Source: Agromyces mediolanus (GTDB lineage Bacteria; Actinomycetota; Actinomycetes; Actinomycetales; Microbacteriaceae). From it: DNA of 64,000 nt. Below, piece after piece: positions 47,615 through 56,416 of this stretch (position 1 is its first letter; the number at the start of each line of letters is the position of its first letter). The stretch covers positions 1 to 64,000 of the forward strand of contig NZ_JAMBNX010000001.1 in NCBI RefSeq assembly GCF_023715325.1, given 5' to 3'. The notes under the pieces were generated by a model, which was given only the letters and a program-made list of their open reading frames with translations, ran no database searches and had not been told where the DNA came from. A program made the position numbers and the translations under genes.

Positions 47615-47684
47615 CCGAGGGGGTCGCATTCCGACACCGGCGTCGTCCGACCGCCATCCGCCTGTCGGAATGCGACCCCCTCGG
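47615..47684. repeat. Inverted repeat with perfect 22-bp arms after the toxin operon
   Basis: Bases 47615-47636 (beginning CCGAGGGGGTCGCATT) are exactly complementary to 47663-47684, around a 26-nt loop. It lies 62 nt after the last toxin-operon gene. It can act as a terminator, but the length and precise arms suggest a mobile or dispersed palindromic element. The remainder of 47553-47906 holds only the operator/promoter below. Confidence 0.85.
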
Positions 47685-47764
47685 ATCGTGACGAATCGGG
47701 CAGGCGGGCAGGCGGGTAGGCGCGCCCCCGGGGCAGACGCGGCAGGGCTGATGCGGATGTCGCG

Positions 47765-47810
47765 CATGGGGAGCCCTCCCCATGGCCCGGGGGCTCAGCC
47801 TCGATAGACT
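47765..47810 (+). promoter_or_regulatory. Promoter of Tdi1-like immunity gene with GGGGAG-CC-CTCCCC operator
   Basis: A perfect 9-bp-arm palindrome occupies 47765-47784, and its core GGGGAG-CC-CTCCCC (47768-47781) matches the WXG100 promoter palindrome. The -10 TAGACT is at 47805-47810, 23 bp after the core (24 bp in the other case). The immunity gene starts at 47907 behind GAGGAAGG. Confidence 0.6.
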
Positions 47811-47906
47811 TCCCGGGGTGACCGGTCGCGGGCGTTCCCGCCGCGGCAGGCGCCCCGAGGCATCCCGCGCGCCGCACCGGTGCGCGCCGACCAGAGGAAG
47901 GCCCGC

Positions 47907-48770
47907 ATGACGAGGTTCCGGAGCTTCGACCCGGTCGCCCCCATCTCCGACGAGACGATCGCCGCCTTCGCGGGCCGCGTGCCGGCCGAGGTCGCCGAGC
48001 TCTGGCGCACCCAGGGCGCCGGCTTCGTCGGCGACGGCTACTTCCGCTTCGTCGACCCGGCCCGCGCGGCCGCGATGCTCGAGGGCGTCTTCGGGCTGCC
48101 CGAGGGCAGCACCGTGCTGTTCACGACCGCCCTCGGCGACCTCGTGCTGCACGTGAACGGCCTCTTCCTCGTGATCAAGTCGCGCTGGGGCGCGATCGAC
48201 CTCCTCGAGGGGGCGAGCTTCGACGAGCTCGTCGCCCTGATCGAGGACCCGGCGCAGCGCGACGTCGCCTGGGAGTGGCAGCCCTATCCCGCCGCCCGCG
48301 ACCGCGACGGCGTTCCCGGCTTCGAGGAGTGCTACGGCTTCGTGCCGCTGCTCGCCCTCGGCGGCTCGCCCGACCCCGAGCGGCTGCAGCGCGCCGGGCT
48401 CTACGAGCACCTCGCGGTCATCGCGCAGCTCGCCGGCCAGCCCGAGGTGCGTCGGCACCTGCAGACGGCCGACACCGCGGACGGGGCGGCGGATGTCTCG
48501 GGCGACGAGCGCCTCGTCGCGGTGGGGCGCGCGCTCTTCCAGAAGCTCGCCCCCGACGCCCAGCTGAACGTCGTCGAACTGCCGGACGGCCTCGGCGTCT
48601 GCCTCGTGCACGCGGTCCGCGGCGGCGGCAAGATCTACGTCGCCCCCGACGAGACGGTGCTCTTCGTCGGGTCCGCGGTCGACTTCGAGGCGGGCCTCGG
48701 CGCGTTCCGCGACGGCGTGCGCACCCCGCTGGAGAAGTTCGACCTCGACCGGCCGGCGGGCGGCAACTGA
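47907..48770 (+). CDS. GAD-like / DUF1851 protein, putative Tdi1-type immunity protein
   Basis: A 287-residue soluble protein. The N-terminal half fits the GAD-like domain (FDPVAPISDETIAAFAGRVPAEVAELWRTQGAGFVGDGYFRFVDP). The C-terminal half fits DUF1851, the Tdi1 C-terminal domain (CYGFVPLLALGGSPDPERLQ...GKIYVAPDETVLFVGSAVDFEAGLGAFRDGVRTPLEKF). In Agrobacterium, Tdi1 with this domain pair is the immunity protein of the Ntox15 DNase Tde1. The nearby toxin carries an Ntox15-like HxxD module, so this is its probable antidote. It has its own promoter, so protection can persist without toxin expression. Confidence 0.85.
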   Translation: MTRFRSFDPVAPISDETIAAFAGRVPAEVAELWRTQGAGFVGDGYFRFVDPARAAAMLEGVFGLPEGSTVLFTTALGDLVLHVNGLFLVIKSRWGAIDLLEGASFDELVALIEDPAQRDVAWEWQPYPAARDRDGVPGFEECYGFVPLLALGGSPDPERLQRAGLYEHLAVIAQLAGQPEVRRHLQTADTADGAADVSGDERLVAVGRALFQKLAPDAQLNVVELPDGLGVCLVHAVRGGGKIYVAPDETVLFVGSAVDFEAGLGAFRDGVRTPLEKFDLDRPAGGN

Positions 48771-49108
48771 TGGCCGACGCTCTCGCCGAGCGCTGCGAGC
48801 GCCTGCGCCAGCCCGTCACCGAGCTTGTCGCGATCAGCATGTCCGCGGCCTATCGGGCGCAGGACCAGCCCGAGCTGCTGCGCGCCATCGGCGTCGTGCG
48901 CGGCATCCTCGCCGACGACCCGGCCGCCCTGCCGGAGGGTGCGCTCCGCGAGTGGATCCCGACCGCGCTCCGCAACCTCGAGCAGATGCGCGAGGCCGTC
49001 GAGCACGGCGACGCGGCGAAGTCGTACGCGATCCTCACCGACCAGACCGACGGCTTCATCCGCCTCGCCTACGGCTGCGCCGGTTTCCCCGGCTGGGAGC
49101 AGGGCTGA
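48770..49108 (+). CDS. Small helical protein coupled to Tdi1-like gene
   Basis: A 112-residue all-helical protein (MADALAERCERLRQPVTELVAISMSAAYRAQDQPELLRAIGVVRGILADDPAALPEGALREWIPTALRNLEQMREAVEHGDAAKSYAILTDQTDGFIRLAYGCAGFPGWEQG). Its ATG shares one base with the stop of the Tdi1-like gene (TGATG), so the two are translationally coupled. No family is recognised. The context suggests a second immunity factor or a stabilising partner. Confidence 0.65.
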   Translation: MADALAERCERLRQPVTELVAISMSAAYRAQDQPELLRAIGVVRGILADDPAALPEGALREWIPTALRNLEQMREAVEHGDAAKSYAILTDQTDGFIRLAYGCAGFPGWEQG

Positions 49109-49177
49109 GCGGAGCGGATGCCTCGCGGCGACGCAAGCCCGACGCGGCCCGCGCGTCGAGCGCGTAGCCTCGAAGCC

Positions 49178-49654
49178 ATGGAGCAGCGCGCACGGGACGC
49201 CTGGGTGGTCGCCGGGTTCGCGGCGGCGCTCGATCTCGCCCTGGTGGTGTGCGGCTTCGGCTTCGTGAGCCTCCTCGCCGACCTCGAGGTGGTCGGCGAT
49301 CGAGAGGTCGGCGTGCTCGTGGCGCCCGTCGCGGTCGGTGTCGCGGTGCTCGTCGTGCTCCTCGTGCTCGGCGTGCGCCTGCGCCGCCCCGAGCGGATGG
49401 CCGCGACCGTCGTGCTGGCGGCGCTCGGCTCGTGGCTGGCCTTCGTGCTCGTCGCCGCGATCGGCCGCATCGTCTCCTCGACCGGCGACCCGGGGGAGGG
49501 GCTTCGCTTCGCCGTGGTGCTCGGGCTCGGCTGGTTCGGGCTGCTGATCCCGCTCTGCGCGGCGGTCACGGCCGCGGTCGCCGTGCTCGTCGCACGCGGC
49601 CGGCGGGGCGGCATGGAACGGCCGCGCTGGCCCTGGGAGCGCGACGAGGAGTAA
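49178..49654 (+). CDS. Four-helix membrane protein (DUF6121-like)
   Basis: A 158-residue protein with four transmembrane helices (AWVVAGFAAALDLALVVCGFGFVSLLA; VGVLVAPVAVGVAVLVVLLVLGV; MAATVVLAALGSWLAFVLVAAIGRIV; LRFAVVLGLGWFGLLIPLCAAVTAAVAVLVA) and a C-terminal RPRWPWERDEE. The pattern matches my memory of DUF6121 proteins of Microbacteriaceae; the function is unknown. TAGCCT lies 7 nt before the ATG, with no SD, so the mRNA is leaderless. Confidence 0.68.
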   Translation: MEQRARDAWVVAGFAAALDLALVVCGFGFVSLLADLEVVGDREVGVLVAPVAVGVAVLVVLLVLGVRLRRPERMAATVVLAALGSWLAFVLVAAIGRIVSSTGDPGEGLRFAVVLGLGWFGLLIPLCAAVTAAVAVLVARGRRGGMERPRWPWERDEE

Positions 49655-49732
49655 CCGGGCAGCCCGGTTGCGGCGCGCCAGTCGAGCGGTGAATCGGCGC
49701 AGCCGGGCGGCAGCGGCGCTATCGTGAAGCCC

Positions 49733-50383
49733 GTGCAGGGTTCGATCGAGGCTCGCGTGAGCTCGGAGGTCGACCGCTGGCTGCAATGGCTGCCGCGGTG
49801 GCGACCCGGCACGCACCGTGCCCGCGTGCGGCTCTGCCAGAAGTGCTTCGGTTCGCCGATCCTGGCCGCGGCGGGGCTCGACGTCGATGTGCCGCACCCC
49901 GTGCAGCACTCGTTCTCGATGCGCATGAAGACGGTCATCGACGACGCCGTCGACGACTACACGGCGCGGAACCTCCCGCTGCTGCACCGGGAGATCCGCC
50001 TCGCCGAGGAGCGCAAGTCGCGTCGGCCGTACCGGGCGGGCGAGGGCCTCGACCCCGAGTACCTCGGCCTGGAGCTCGACCCCGAGCCGGTGCCCGACCA
50101 GCCGTTCCTGTTCACCCTCGCCGGGCTCGAGGCCGACACCGCGGCCGCGGCGGCGGAGCCGGCGCCGCGTCCGTTCACGCCGGAGGAGAAGGAGGCGCTT
50201 CGCGAGGAGGTCCGCCTCGCGGACGACTTCGCGAAGCAGCTCGGCCGCCGCATCTGCGTCGAGCTCGCGCAGCATCGCCGCCGCATCGGCAACGCGGTCG
50301 AGCGCCTCGTCGAGCCGCAGGTCGCCGAGCTCCTCGCCGACCTCGAACGCGAGCTCGACGCCCCGGGATGGACCGGCGCCTGA
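49733..50383 (+). CDS. Conserved hypothetical protein upstream of rpsL
   Basis: A 216-residue soluble, charged protein (VQGSIEARVSSEVDRWLQWLPRWRPGTHRARVRLCQKCFGSPILAAAGLDVDVPHP...YRAGEGLDPEYLGLELDPEP...). There is a lone CQKC pair but no second pair for a full zinc ribbon. The C-terminal 75 residues are a long amphipathic helix. I prefer the GTG at 49733, because TATCGT ends 7 nt before it (leaderless pattern); the GTG at 49724 would overlap that box. No function is recognised. It precedes the str operon promoter. Confidence 0.65.
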   Translation: MQGSIEARVSSEVDRWLQWLPRWRPGTHRARVRLCQKCFGSPILAAAGLDVDVPHPVQHSFSMRMKTVIDDAVDDYTARNLPLLHREIRLAEERKSRRPYRAGEGLDPEYLGLELDPEPVPDQPFLFTLAGLEADTAAAAAEPAPRPFTPEEKEALREEVRLADDFAKQLGRRICVELAQHRRRIGNAVERLVEPQVAELLADLERELDAPGWTGA

Positions 50384-50426
50384 GCGTGCGCCCTCCGCGA
50401 ACATCGGCGCCGGCGGCCCGCGCCAT

Positions 50427-50455
50427 TTGACCGCGACGTGACGCCGCATTACGAT
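50427..50455 (+). promoter_or_regulatory. str operon promoter
   Basis: TTGACC (50427-50432), 17 bp, TACGAT (50450-50455): a near-consensus housekeeping promoter. The transcript has a leader of about 160 nt before rpsL, with a CCGCAG/CTGCGG hairpin (50543-50556). Confidence 0.8.
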
Positions 50456-50620
50456 TGATCGGGTGTGCGCGCTCGCGCGTGCATGTCCGGGTGCCTGCGG
50501 ACATCCGCGGTTCACCCCCACGGCATACCCACCACGAAGGCTCCGCAGTTCTGCGGCGCCGGCGGGTCTGATGTGAAATCCATCACCGCTGTCACCGTGC
50601 AGCACCAATGAGGAGAAGCA

Positions 50621-50995
50621 GTGCCAACCATTCAGCAGTTGGTCCGCAAGGGTCGCTCGCCGAAGGTCACCAAGACCAAGGCTCCCGCCCTGAAGGCCAA
50701 CCCCCAGCAGCGCGGCGTGTGCACGCGCGTGTACACCACCACCCCGAAGAAGCCGAACTCCGCGCTCCGCAAGGTCGCCCGTGTGAAGCTCTCGAACGGC
50801 ACCGAGGTCACCGCCTACATCCCCGGCGAGGGCCACAACCTGCAGGAGCACTCGATGGTGCTCGTGCGCGGCGGCCGTGTGAAGGACCTCCCCGGCGTGC
50901 GCTACAAGATCATCCGCGGCGCGCTCGACACGCAGGCCGTGAAGAACCGCAAGCAGGCTCGTAGCCGCTACGGCGCGAAGATGGAGAAGAAGTAA
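50621..50995 (+). CDS. rpsL: 30S ribosomal protein S12
   Basis: 124 residues, GTG start behind GAGGAGAAG. It contains [19 protein letters not shown] and [35 protein letters not shown]. The lysines linked to streptomycin resistance when mutated (E. coli Lys42 and Lys87 positions) are wild type, and the Asp modified by RimO is present in VKDLPG. S12 sits at the decoding centre. Its stop overlaps the rpsG start (TAATG). Confidence 0.98.
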   Translation: MPTIQQLVRKGRSPKVTKTKAPALKANPQQRGVCTRVYTTTPKKPNSALRKVARVKLSNGTEVTAYIPGEGHNLQEHSMVLVRGGRVKDLPGVRYKIIRGALDTQAVKNRKQARSRYGAKMEKK

Positions 50996-51465
50996 TGCCT
51001 CGCAAGGGTCCCGCTCCGAAGCGCCCCGTCGTCGCCGACCCGGTGTACGGCTCGCCGGTCGTCAGCCAGCTCGTCAACAAGATCCTGATCGACGGCAAGA
51101 AGGACCTCGCGCAGCGCATCGTCTACGAGGCGCTCGAGAACGTCGCCAACAAGTCCGGTCAGGACGCGGTCGCCACCCTGAAGAAGGCGCTCGACAACGT
51201 GCGCCCGACCCTCGAGGTGCGGTCGCGTCGCGTCGGCGGCTCGACCTACCAGGTCCCCGTCGAGGTGAAGCCGCACCGCGCGAACACGCTCGCCCTGCGC
51301 TGGCTCACGAGCTACGCCAAGGCCCGTCGTGAGAAGACCATGACCGAGCGTCTCACCAACGAGATCCTCGACGCCTCGAACGGCCTGGGTGCCGCGGTCA
51401 AGCGCCGCGAGGACACCCACAAGATGGCCGAGTCGAACCGCGCCTTCGCCCACTACCGCTGGTAG
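50995..51465 (+). CDS. rpsG: 30S ribosomal protein S7
   Basis: 156 residues, the usual bacterial length: [36 protein letters not shown]...[30 protein letters not shown]...[21 protein letters not shown]-like ending. It nucleates assembly of the 30S head. Coupled to rpsL by a one-base overlap. A REP-like hairpin lies between it and fusA. Confidence 0.98.
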   Translation: MPRKGPAPKRPVVADPVYGSPVVSQLVNKILIDGKKDLAQRIVYEALENVANKSGQDAVATLKKALDNVRPTLEVRSRRVGGSTYQVPVEVKPHRANTLALRWLTSYAKARREKTMTERLTNEILDASNGLGAAVKRREDTHKMAESNRAFAHYRW

Positions 51466-51491
51466 TCGGCCGGGCGGATGCCCGGACTGGT

Positions 51492-51512
51492 CCCCTGAGC
51501 CTGTCGAAGGGC
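51492..51512. repeat. REP-like element between rpsG and fusA
   Basis: Contains TGAGCCTGTCGAAG flanked by CCC and GGG, able to fold CCCT/AGGG around the core. The same motif occurs, inverted, at 57271-57288, and a variant occurs at 56937-56954. It is the dispersed TGAGCCTGTCGAAG palindrome family known from many high-GC genomes. Here it sits inside the str operon. Confidence 0.7.
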
Positions 51513-51576
51513 TCCAGGCCAGGCATCCGCCCGCCCCAGACCTTCCGTTCCGCACCACCCATCCGGAGGAACCCCC

Positions 51577-53691
51577 GTGGCACAAGACGTGCTCACCGAC
51601 CTGAGCAAGGTCCGCAACATCGGCATCATGGCGCACATCGATGCCGGCAAGACCACCACCACCGAGCGCATCCTGTTCTACACGGGCGTGAACCACAAGC
51701 TCGGCGAGACCCACGACGGCGCCTCGACGACCGACTGGATGGAGCAGGAGAAGGAGCGCGGCATCACGATCACGTCCGCCGCGGTCACCTGCTTCTGGAA
51801 CAAGAACCAGATCAACATCATCGACACCCCCGGCCACGTCGACTTCACGGTCGAGGTCGAGCGCTCGCTCCGCGTGCTCGACGGCGCCGTCGCCGTCTTC
51901 GACGGCAAGGAGGGCGTCGAGCCCCAGTCCGAGACGGTGTGGCGTCAGGCCGACAAGTACAACGTGCCGCGCATCTGCTTCGTCAACAAGATGGACAAGC
52001 TCGGTGCGGACTTCTACTTCACCGTCGACACGATCGTCAGCCGCCTGGGCGCGAAGCCGCTCGTGCTGCAGCTGCCGATCGGTGCCGAGAACGACTTCAT
52101 CGGCGTCGTCGACCTGATCGAGATGCGCGCCCTCGTGTGGCCCGGCGACGCCAAGGGCGACGTGACCATGGGCGCCAAGTACGAGGTCCAGGAGATCCCG
52201 GCCGACCTGAAGGACAAGGCCGACGAGTACCGTCAGGCCCTGCTCGAGACCGTCGCCGAGACCGACGACGCGCTGCTCGAGAAGTTCTTCGGCGGCGAGG
52301 AGCTCACGGTCGCCGAGATCAAGGGCGCCATTCGCAAGATGGTCGTCAACTCGGAGATCTACCCCGTGCTCTGCGGCTCGGCCTTCAAGAACCGCGGCGT
52401 CCAGCCGATGCTCGACGCGGTCATCGACTTCCTGCCGTCGCCGCTCGACGTCCCCGCCATCGAGGGCCGCAACCCCCGCAACGAGGACGAGGTCATCGAG
52501 CGCCACCCCGACGCGAAGGACCCGTTCGCGGCCCTCGCGTTCAAGGTCGCCGTGCACCCCTTCTTCGGCCGCCTCACCTACGTGCGCGTCTACTCGGGTC
52601 ACCTCGACTCGGGCGCCCAGGTCGTGAACTCGACCAAGGGCAAGAAGGAGCGCATCGGCAAGATCTTCCAGATGCACGCCAACAAGGAGAACCCGGTCGA
52701 CTCGCTGACCGCGGGCAACATCTACGCGGTCATCGGTCTGAAGGACACCACCACCGGTGACACGCTGTGCGACCCGGACAAGCAGGTCGTCCTCGAGTCG
52801 ATGACGTTCCCGGAGCCGGTCATCGAGGTCGCCATCGAGCCGAAGACCAAGGCCGACCAGGAGAAGCTCGGCACGGCCATCCAGAAGCTGGCCGAGGAGG
52901 ACCCGACCTTCCGCACCGAGCTCAACCCCGAGACGGGTCAGACCGTCATCAAGGGCATGGGCGAGCTGCACCTCGACATCCTCGTGGACCGCATGAAGCG
53001 CGAGTTCAAGGTCGAGGCGAACGTCGGCAAGCCGCAGGTGGCCTACCGCGAGACGATCCGCCGCGCGGTGGACCGTCACGACTACACCCACAAGAAGCAG
53101 ACGGGTGGCTCGGGCCAGTTCGCGAAGATCCAGTTCAAGCTGGAGCCGCTCGAGGTCGAGGGCGACAAGACCTACGAGTTCGTGAACGCCGTCACCGGTG
53201 GCCGCATCCCGCGCGAGTACATCCCCTCGGTCGACGCCGGCTTCCAGGACGCGATGCAGTACGGCATCCTCGCCGGCTTCCCGATGGTGGGCGTGAAGGC
53301 CACCCTCGTGGACGGCGCGGCACACGACGTCGACTCCTCGGAGATGGCGTTCAAGATCGCCGGTTCGATGGGCTTCAAGGAAGCCGCGAAGAAGGCGAAC
53401 CCCGTCCTGCTCGAACCGCTGATGAGCGTCGAGGTCCGTACTCCGGAGGAGTACATGGGCGACGTCATCGGCGACCTGAACTCGCGCCGCGGCCAGATCC
53501 AGTCCATGGAGGACGCCGCCGGTGTGAAGGTCGTGCGTGCGCACGTCCCGCTCTCGGAGATGTTCGGATACATCGGTGACCTGCGGTCGAAGACCTCGGG
53601 CCGCGCCGTGTACTCGATGGAGTTCGAGAGCTATGCGGAGGTCCCGAAGGCGGTTGCCGACGAGATCGTCCAGAAGAACAAGGGCGAGTAA
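51577..53691 (+). CDS. fusA: Elongation factor G
   Basis: 704 residues. GTG start behind GGAGGAACC. GTPase motifs are G1 [14 protein letters not shown]2 region [18 protein letters not shown]3 DTPGHVDF and G4 [10 protein letters not shown]. Domains II to V follow in order, ending [20 protein letters not shown]. It catalyses translocation and, with RRF, ribosome recycling. No fusidic-acid-type change is evident by eye. Confidence 0.98.
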   Translation: MAQDVLTDLSKVRNIGIMAHIDAGKTTTTERILFYTGVNHKLGETHDGASTTDWMEQEKERGITITSAAVTCFWNKNQINIIDTPGHVDFTVEVERSLRVLDGAVAVFDGKEGVEPQSETVWRQADKYNVPRICFVNKMDKLGADFYFTVDTIVSRLGAKPLVLQLPIGAENDFIGVVDLIEMRALVWPGDAKGDVTMGAKYEVQEIPADLKDKADEYRQALLETVAETDDALLEKFFGGEELTVAEIKGAIRKMVVNSEIYPVLCGSAFKNRGVQPMLDAVIDFLPSPLDVPAIEGRNPRNEDEVIERHPDAKDPFAALAFKVAVHPFFGRLTYVRVYSGHLDSGAQVVNSTKGKKERIGKIFQMHANKENPVDSLTAGNIYAVIGLKDTTTGDTLCDPDKQVVLESMTFPEPVIEVAIEPKTKADQEKLGTAIQKLAEEDPTFRTELNPETGQTVIKGMGELHLDILVDRMKREFKVEANVGKPQVAYRETIRRAVDRHDYTHKKQTGGSGQFAKIQFKLEPLEVEGDKTYEFVNAVTGGRIPREYIPSVDAGFQDAMQYGILAGFPMVGVKATLVDGAAHDVDSSEMAFKIAGSMGFKEAAKKANPVLLEPLMSVEVRTPEEYMGDVIGDLNSRRGQIQSMEDAAGVKVVRAHVPLSEMFGYIGDLRSKTSGRAVYSMEFESYAEVPKAVADEIVQKNKGE

Positions 53692-53741
53692 CTCCTTCCA
53701 CGGAGTTCGGCTCCCTGCCCGCACGACCCACCCGGGTCGCG

Positions 53742-53747
53742 TAACAT
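53742..53747 (+). promoter_or_regulatory. Possible tuf promoter -10
   Basis: TAACAT lies 77 nt before the tuf start, in the 132-bp fusA-tuf spacer. No convincing -35 is seen at 17-18 bp. A separate tuf promoter would fit the high demand for EF-Tu. Confidence 0.4.
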
Positions 53748-53823
53748 ATCAACACAACCCCGCAACCCACCGAGCGCAATCCGGCGCCCGTTGAAGTTGC
53801 ACGATGTCCTGAGGAGGACCACA

Positions 53824-55017
53824 GTGGCGAAGGCCAAGTTCGAGCGGACCAAGCCGCACGTCAACATCGGCACGATCGGTCACGTCGACCACGGCAAGAC
53901 GACGCTCACCGCCGCGATCTCGAAGGTGCTCGCCGACAAGTTCCCGTCGGCCACCAACGTGCAGCGCGACTTCGCGTCGATCGACTCGGCTCCCGAGGAG
54001 CGCCAGCGCGGCATCACGATCAACATCTCGCACGTCGAGTACGAGACGCCGAAGCGCCACTACGCGCACGTCGACGCCCCGGGTCACGCTGACTACATCA
54101 AGAACATGATCACCGGTGCCGCTCAGATGGACGGCGCGATCCTCGTGGTCGCGGCGACCGACGGCCCGATGGCTCAGACCCGCGAGCACGTGCTGCTCGC
54201 GAAGCAGGTCGGCGTGCCGTACCTGCTCGTGGCGCTCAACAAGAGCGACATGGTCGACGACGAGGAGATCCTGGAGCTCGTCGAGCTCGAGGTCCGCGAG
54301 CTGCTTTCGTCGCAGGGCTTCCCCGGCGACGACGCTCCGGTCGTCCGCGTCTCGGGCCTGAAGGCGCTCGAGGGCGACGAGAAGTGGGTCCAGTCGGTCC
54401 TCGACCTCATGGAGGCCGTCGACGAGTCGATCCCCGACCCGGTGCGCGACAAGGACAAGCCGTTCCTCATGCCGGTCGAGGACGTCTTCACGATCACCGG
54501 TCGTGGCACGGTCGTCACGGGCCGCGCCGAGCGTGGCACGCTGAAGATCAACTCCGAGGTCGAGATCGTCGGCATCCGCCCGACGCAGAAGACCACCGTC
54601 ACGGGCATCGAGATGTTCCACAAGCAGCTCGACGAGGCCTGGGCCGGCGAGAACTGCGGTCTCCTGCTCCGCGGCACCAAGCGCGAGGACGTCGAGCGCG
54701 GCCAGGTCGTCGTGGCGCCGGGCTCGGTCACCCCCCACACCAACTTCGAGGGCACTGCCTACATCCTCTCGAAGGACGAGGGCGGCCGTCACAACCCGTT
54801 CTACGCGAACTACCGTCCGCAGTTCTACTTCCGCACCACCGACGTCACCGGCGTCATCACGCTGCCCGAGGGCACCGAGATGGTCATGCCCGGCGACACC
54901 ACCGACATGACGGTCGAGCTCATCCAGCCGATCGCCATGGAGGAGGGCCTCGGCTTCGCCATCCGTGAGGGTGGCCGCACCGTCGGCGCCGGTACCGTCA
55001 CGAAGATCCTCAAGTAA
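53824..55017 (+). CDS. tuf: Elongation factor Tu
   Basis: 397 residues. GTG start ([29 protein letters not shown]) behind GAGGAGGACC. Signatures are G1 GHVDHGKT, the effector region [15 protein letters not shown]3 DAPGHADY and G4 NKSDMVDD. It delivers aminoacyl-tRNA to the ribosome. The open frame extends upstream to 53791, but the SD and conserved N terminus fix the start. It ends at a strong terminator. Confidence 0.98.
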   Translation: MAKAKFERTKPHVNIGTIGHVDHGKTTLTAAISKVLADKFPSATNVQRDFASIDSAPEERQRGITINISHVEYETPKRHYAHVDAPGHADYIKNMITGAAQMDGAILVVAATDGPMAQTREHVLLAKQVGVPYLLVALNKSDMVDDEEILELVELEVRELLSSQGFPGDDAPVVRVSGLKALEGDEKWVQSVLDLMEAVDESIPDPVRDKDKPFLMPVEDVFTITGRGTVVTGRAERGTLKINSEVEIVGIRPTQKTTVTGIEMFHKQLDEAWAGENCGLLLRGTKREDVERGQVVVAPGSVTPHTNFEGTAYILSKDEGGRHNPFYANYRPQFYFRTTDVTGVITLPEGTEMVMPGDTTDMTVELIQPIAMEEGLGFAIREGGRTVGAGTVTKILK

Positions 55018-55041
55018 GGACCTCCGCGACAGCGACCTGAG

Positions 55042-55069
55042 AGGGGTCGGGCTTTCGAGCCCGGCCCCT
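55042..55069 (+). terminator. str operon terminator with UUCG loop
   Basis: A 12-bp stem (AGGGGTCGGGCT with AGCCCGGCCCCT, one U-G pair) closed by a TTCG tetraloop and followed by TTTC, 24 nt after the tuf stop. A very stable intrinsic terminator. Confidence 0.92.
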
Positions 55070-55155
55070 TTCGTCGTCCCGTCGAACCTGACGAGATCCG
55101 GAGAGCTCGCCGCTCGCCCTGGCGGGTCGCGGCACTCGGACGTACCGTGGATGGG

Positions 55156-56391
55156 ATGGCTTCCCCCACACCGCCATTCGTACGATCCGCGATCCGCCCG
55201 GAGGTTCAGGCGCTCCGGGCGCTCGCGGTGGGTGCTGTGGTGCTCCACCACGGCTGGCCGGCCGTCGCCCCGGCCGGCTACATGGGCGTCGACGTGTTCT
55301 TCGTCGTCTCCGGCTTCCTCATCACGGGCATGCTCGTGCGGGAGGCCGAGGCCGAGCGGGGCGTCTCGCTCACCCGCTTCTACCTGCGCCGCGCCCGCCG
55401 GATCCTTCCTGCGGGCGTCGCCGTGCTCGTCGTCGTCTCGGCGCTCACGATCGCCGTCGTGCCGATGGAGGAGTGGCGCGGCTGGTTCCGGCACATCGTG
55501 GCGAGCGCCCTCTACTTCGAGAACTGGCAGCTCGCGGTCGACTCGCAGATCCCGCGCCGCGCCGACCTCGAGTCGACCCCGGTGCAGCACTTCTGGTCGC
55601 TCTCGGTCGAGGAGCAGTTCTACCTCGTCTGGCCGTTGCTCGTCATCCTGGCCTTCGTGCTCGCGGCGAAGTGGGGGCGCTCCGGCCGCGTCCTGACGGT
55701 CGTGATCCTCGGCACGGTGACGGCCGCCTCCTTCGTGCACTCGATCCTGCTGACGGCGGCCGATGCGAACCTCGCCTACTTCGGCACCTTCGCCCGCGCG
55801 TGGGAGTTCGGCGCCGGGGCGCTGCTCGCGCTCTGGCTCTCCCGCCGGCGGGCTGGTCCGGCCGCGACGCGGGGCTGGATCCCGCAGCTGAGGTCCGCGG
55901 TCTCGTGGGGCGGGCTCGTCGCGATCCTCGTGCCGATCGCCCTGTTCCAGGACCAGGAGGTCTTCCCGGGCGTCGTGGTGCTCGCGCCCGTGCTCGGTAC
56001 GGTCGCGGTCATCTGGGCGGGGATGCCGGAGCCGGCGTGGTCACCGGCCCGGCTCGCCGCTTGGCGCCCGGTGCAGTGGACCGGCGACGTCTCGTACTCG
56101 CTCTACCTCTGGCATTGGCCGATCTTCATGTTCGCGCCCTACCTCACCGGGATGCCGAGCCCGCCGTGGATGATGGTGCTGCTCGTCGTGCTCGCTCTCG
56201 CCGTCTCGGGGGCGTCGAAGCGCTGGATCGAGGATCCCTTCCGTCGGGCGAAGGGGCGGGTGCTCGCCCGGCCCACCCTCGTGCTCGGCGGCATCGCGAC
56301 CGCCGTGGCGATCATCGTCGGCGCGGGGATGGCGATGCCCGGCATCGCTGCGGAGGAGCGGGGCCGCGCGTGCGAGGCGCCGCCGCAGTGA
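55156..56391 (+). CDS. Acyltransferase 3 (OafA/YrhL) family membrane protein, without SGNH domain
   Basis: A 411-residue protein with about ten transmembrane helices. Family hallmarks are RPEVQALRALAVGAVVLHHGWP (helix 1 with His), GYMGVDVFFVVSGFLITGMLVREAE, FYLRRARRILPAG, STPVQHFWSLSVEEQFYLVWPLL, VQWTGDVSYSLYLWHWPIFMFAPYL and SKRWIEDPFRRAK. It transfers acyl groups to envelope glycans. Proteins with this core usually continue into a periplasmic SGNH esterase domain; this one stops 15 residues after the last helix (ERGRACEAPPQ). TACCGT lies 7 nt before the ATG (leaderless). The GTG three codons upstream overlaps that box. Confidence 0.88.
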   Translation: MASPTPPFVRSAIRPEVQALRALAVGAVVLHHGWPAVAPAGYMGVDVFFVVSGFLITGMLVREAEAERGVSLTRFYLRRARRILPAGVAVLVVVSALTIAVVPMEEWRGWFRHIVASALYFENWQLAVDSQIPRRADLESTPVQHFWSLSVEEQFYLVWPLLVILAFVLAAKWGRSGRVLTVVILGTVTAASFVHSILLTAADANLAYFGTFARAWEFGAGALLALWLSRRRAGPAATRGWIPQLRSAVSWGGLVAILVPIALFQDQEVFPGVVVLAPVLGTVAVIWAGMPEPAWSPARLAAWRPVQWTGDVSYSLYLWHWPIFMFAPYLTGMPSPPWMMVLLVVLALAVSGASKRWIEDPFRRAKGRVLARPTLVLGGIATAVAIIVGAGMAMPGIAAEERGRACEAPPQ

Positions 56392-56416
56392 GCGGCCGGC
56401 CGGCGCCGGGGCGGTG

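Noticed and set aside
50384-50620. tRNA or other stable RNA gene before rpsL
   Set aside because: No cloverleaf or CCA-preceding acceptor stem can be drawn. The region is explained by the promoter and S12 leader.
51492-51512. Hairpin between rpsG and fusA as the str operon terminator
   Set aside because: The stem is only 4 bp plus core, with no T-tract, and fusA has no independent promoter visible. A REP-like element is more likely.
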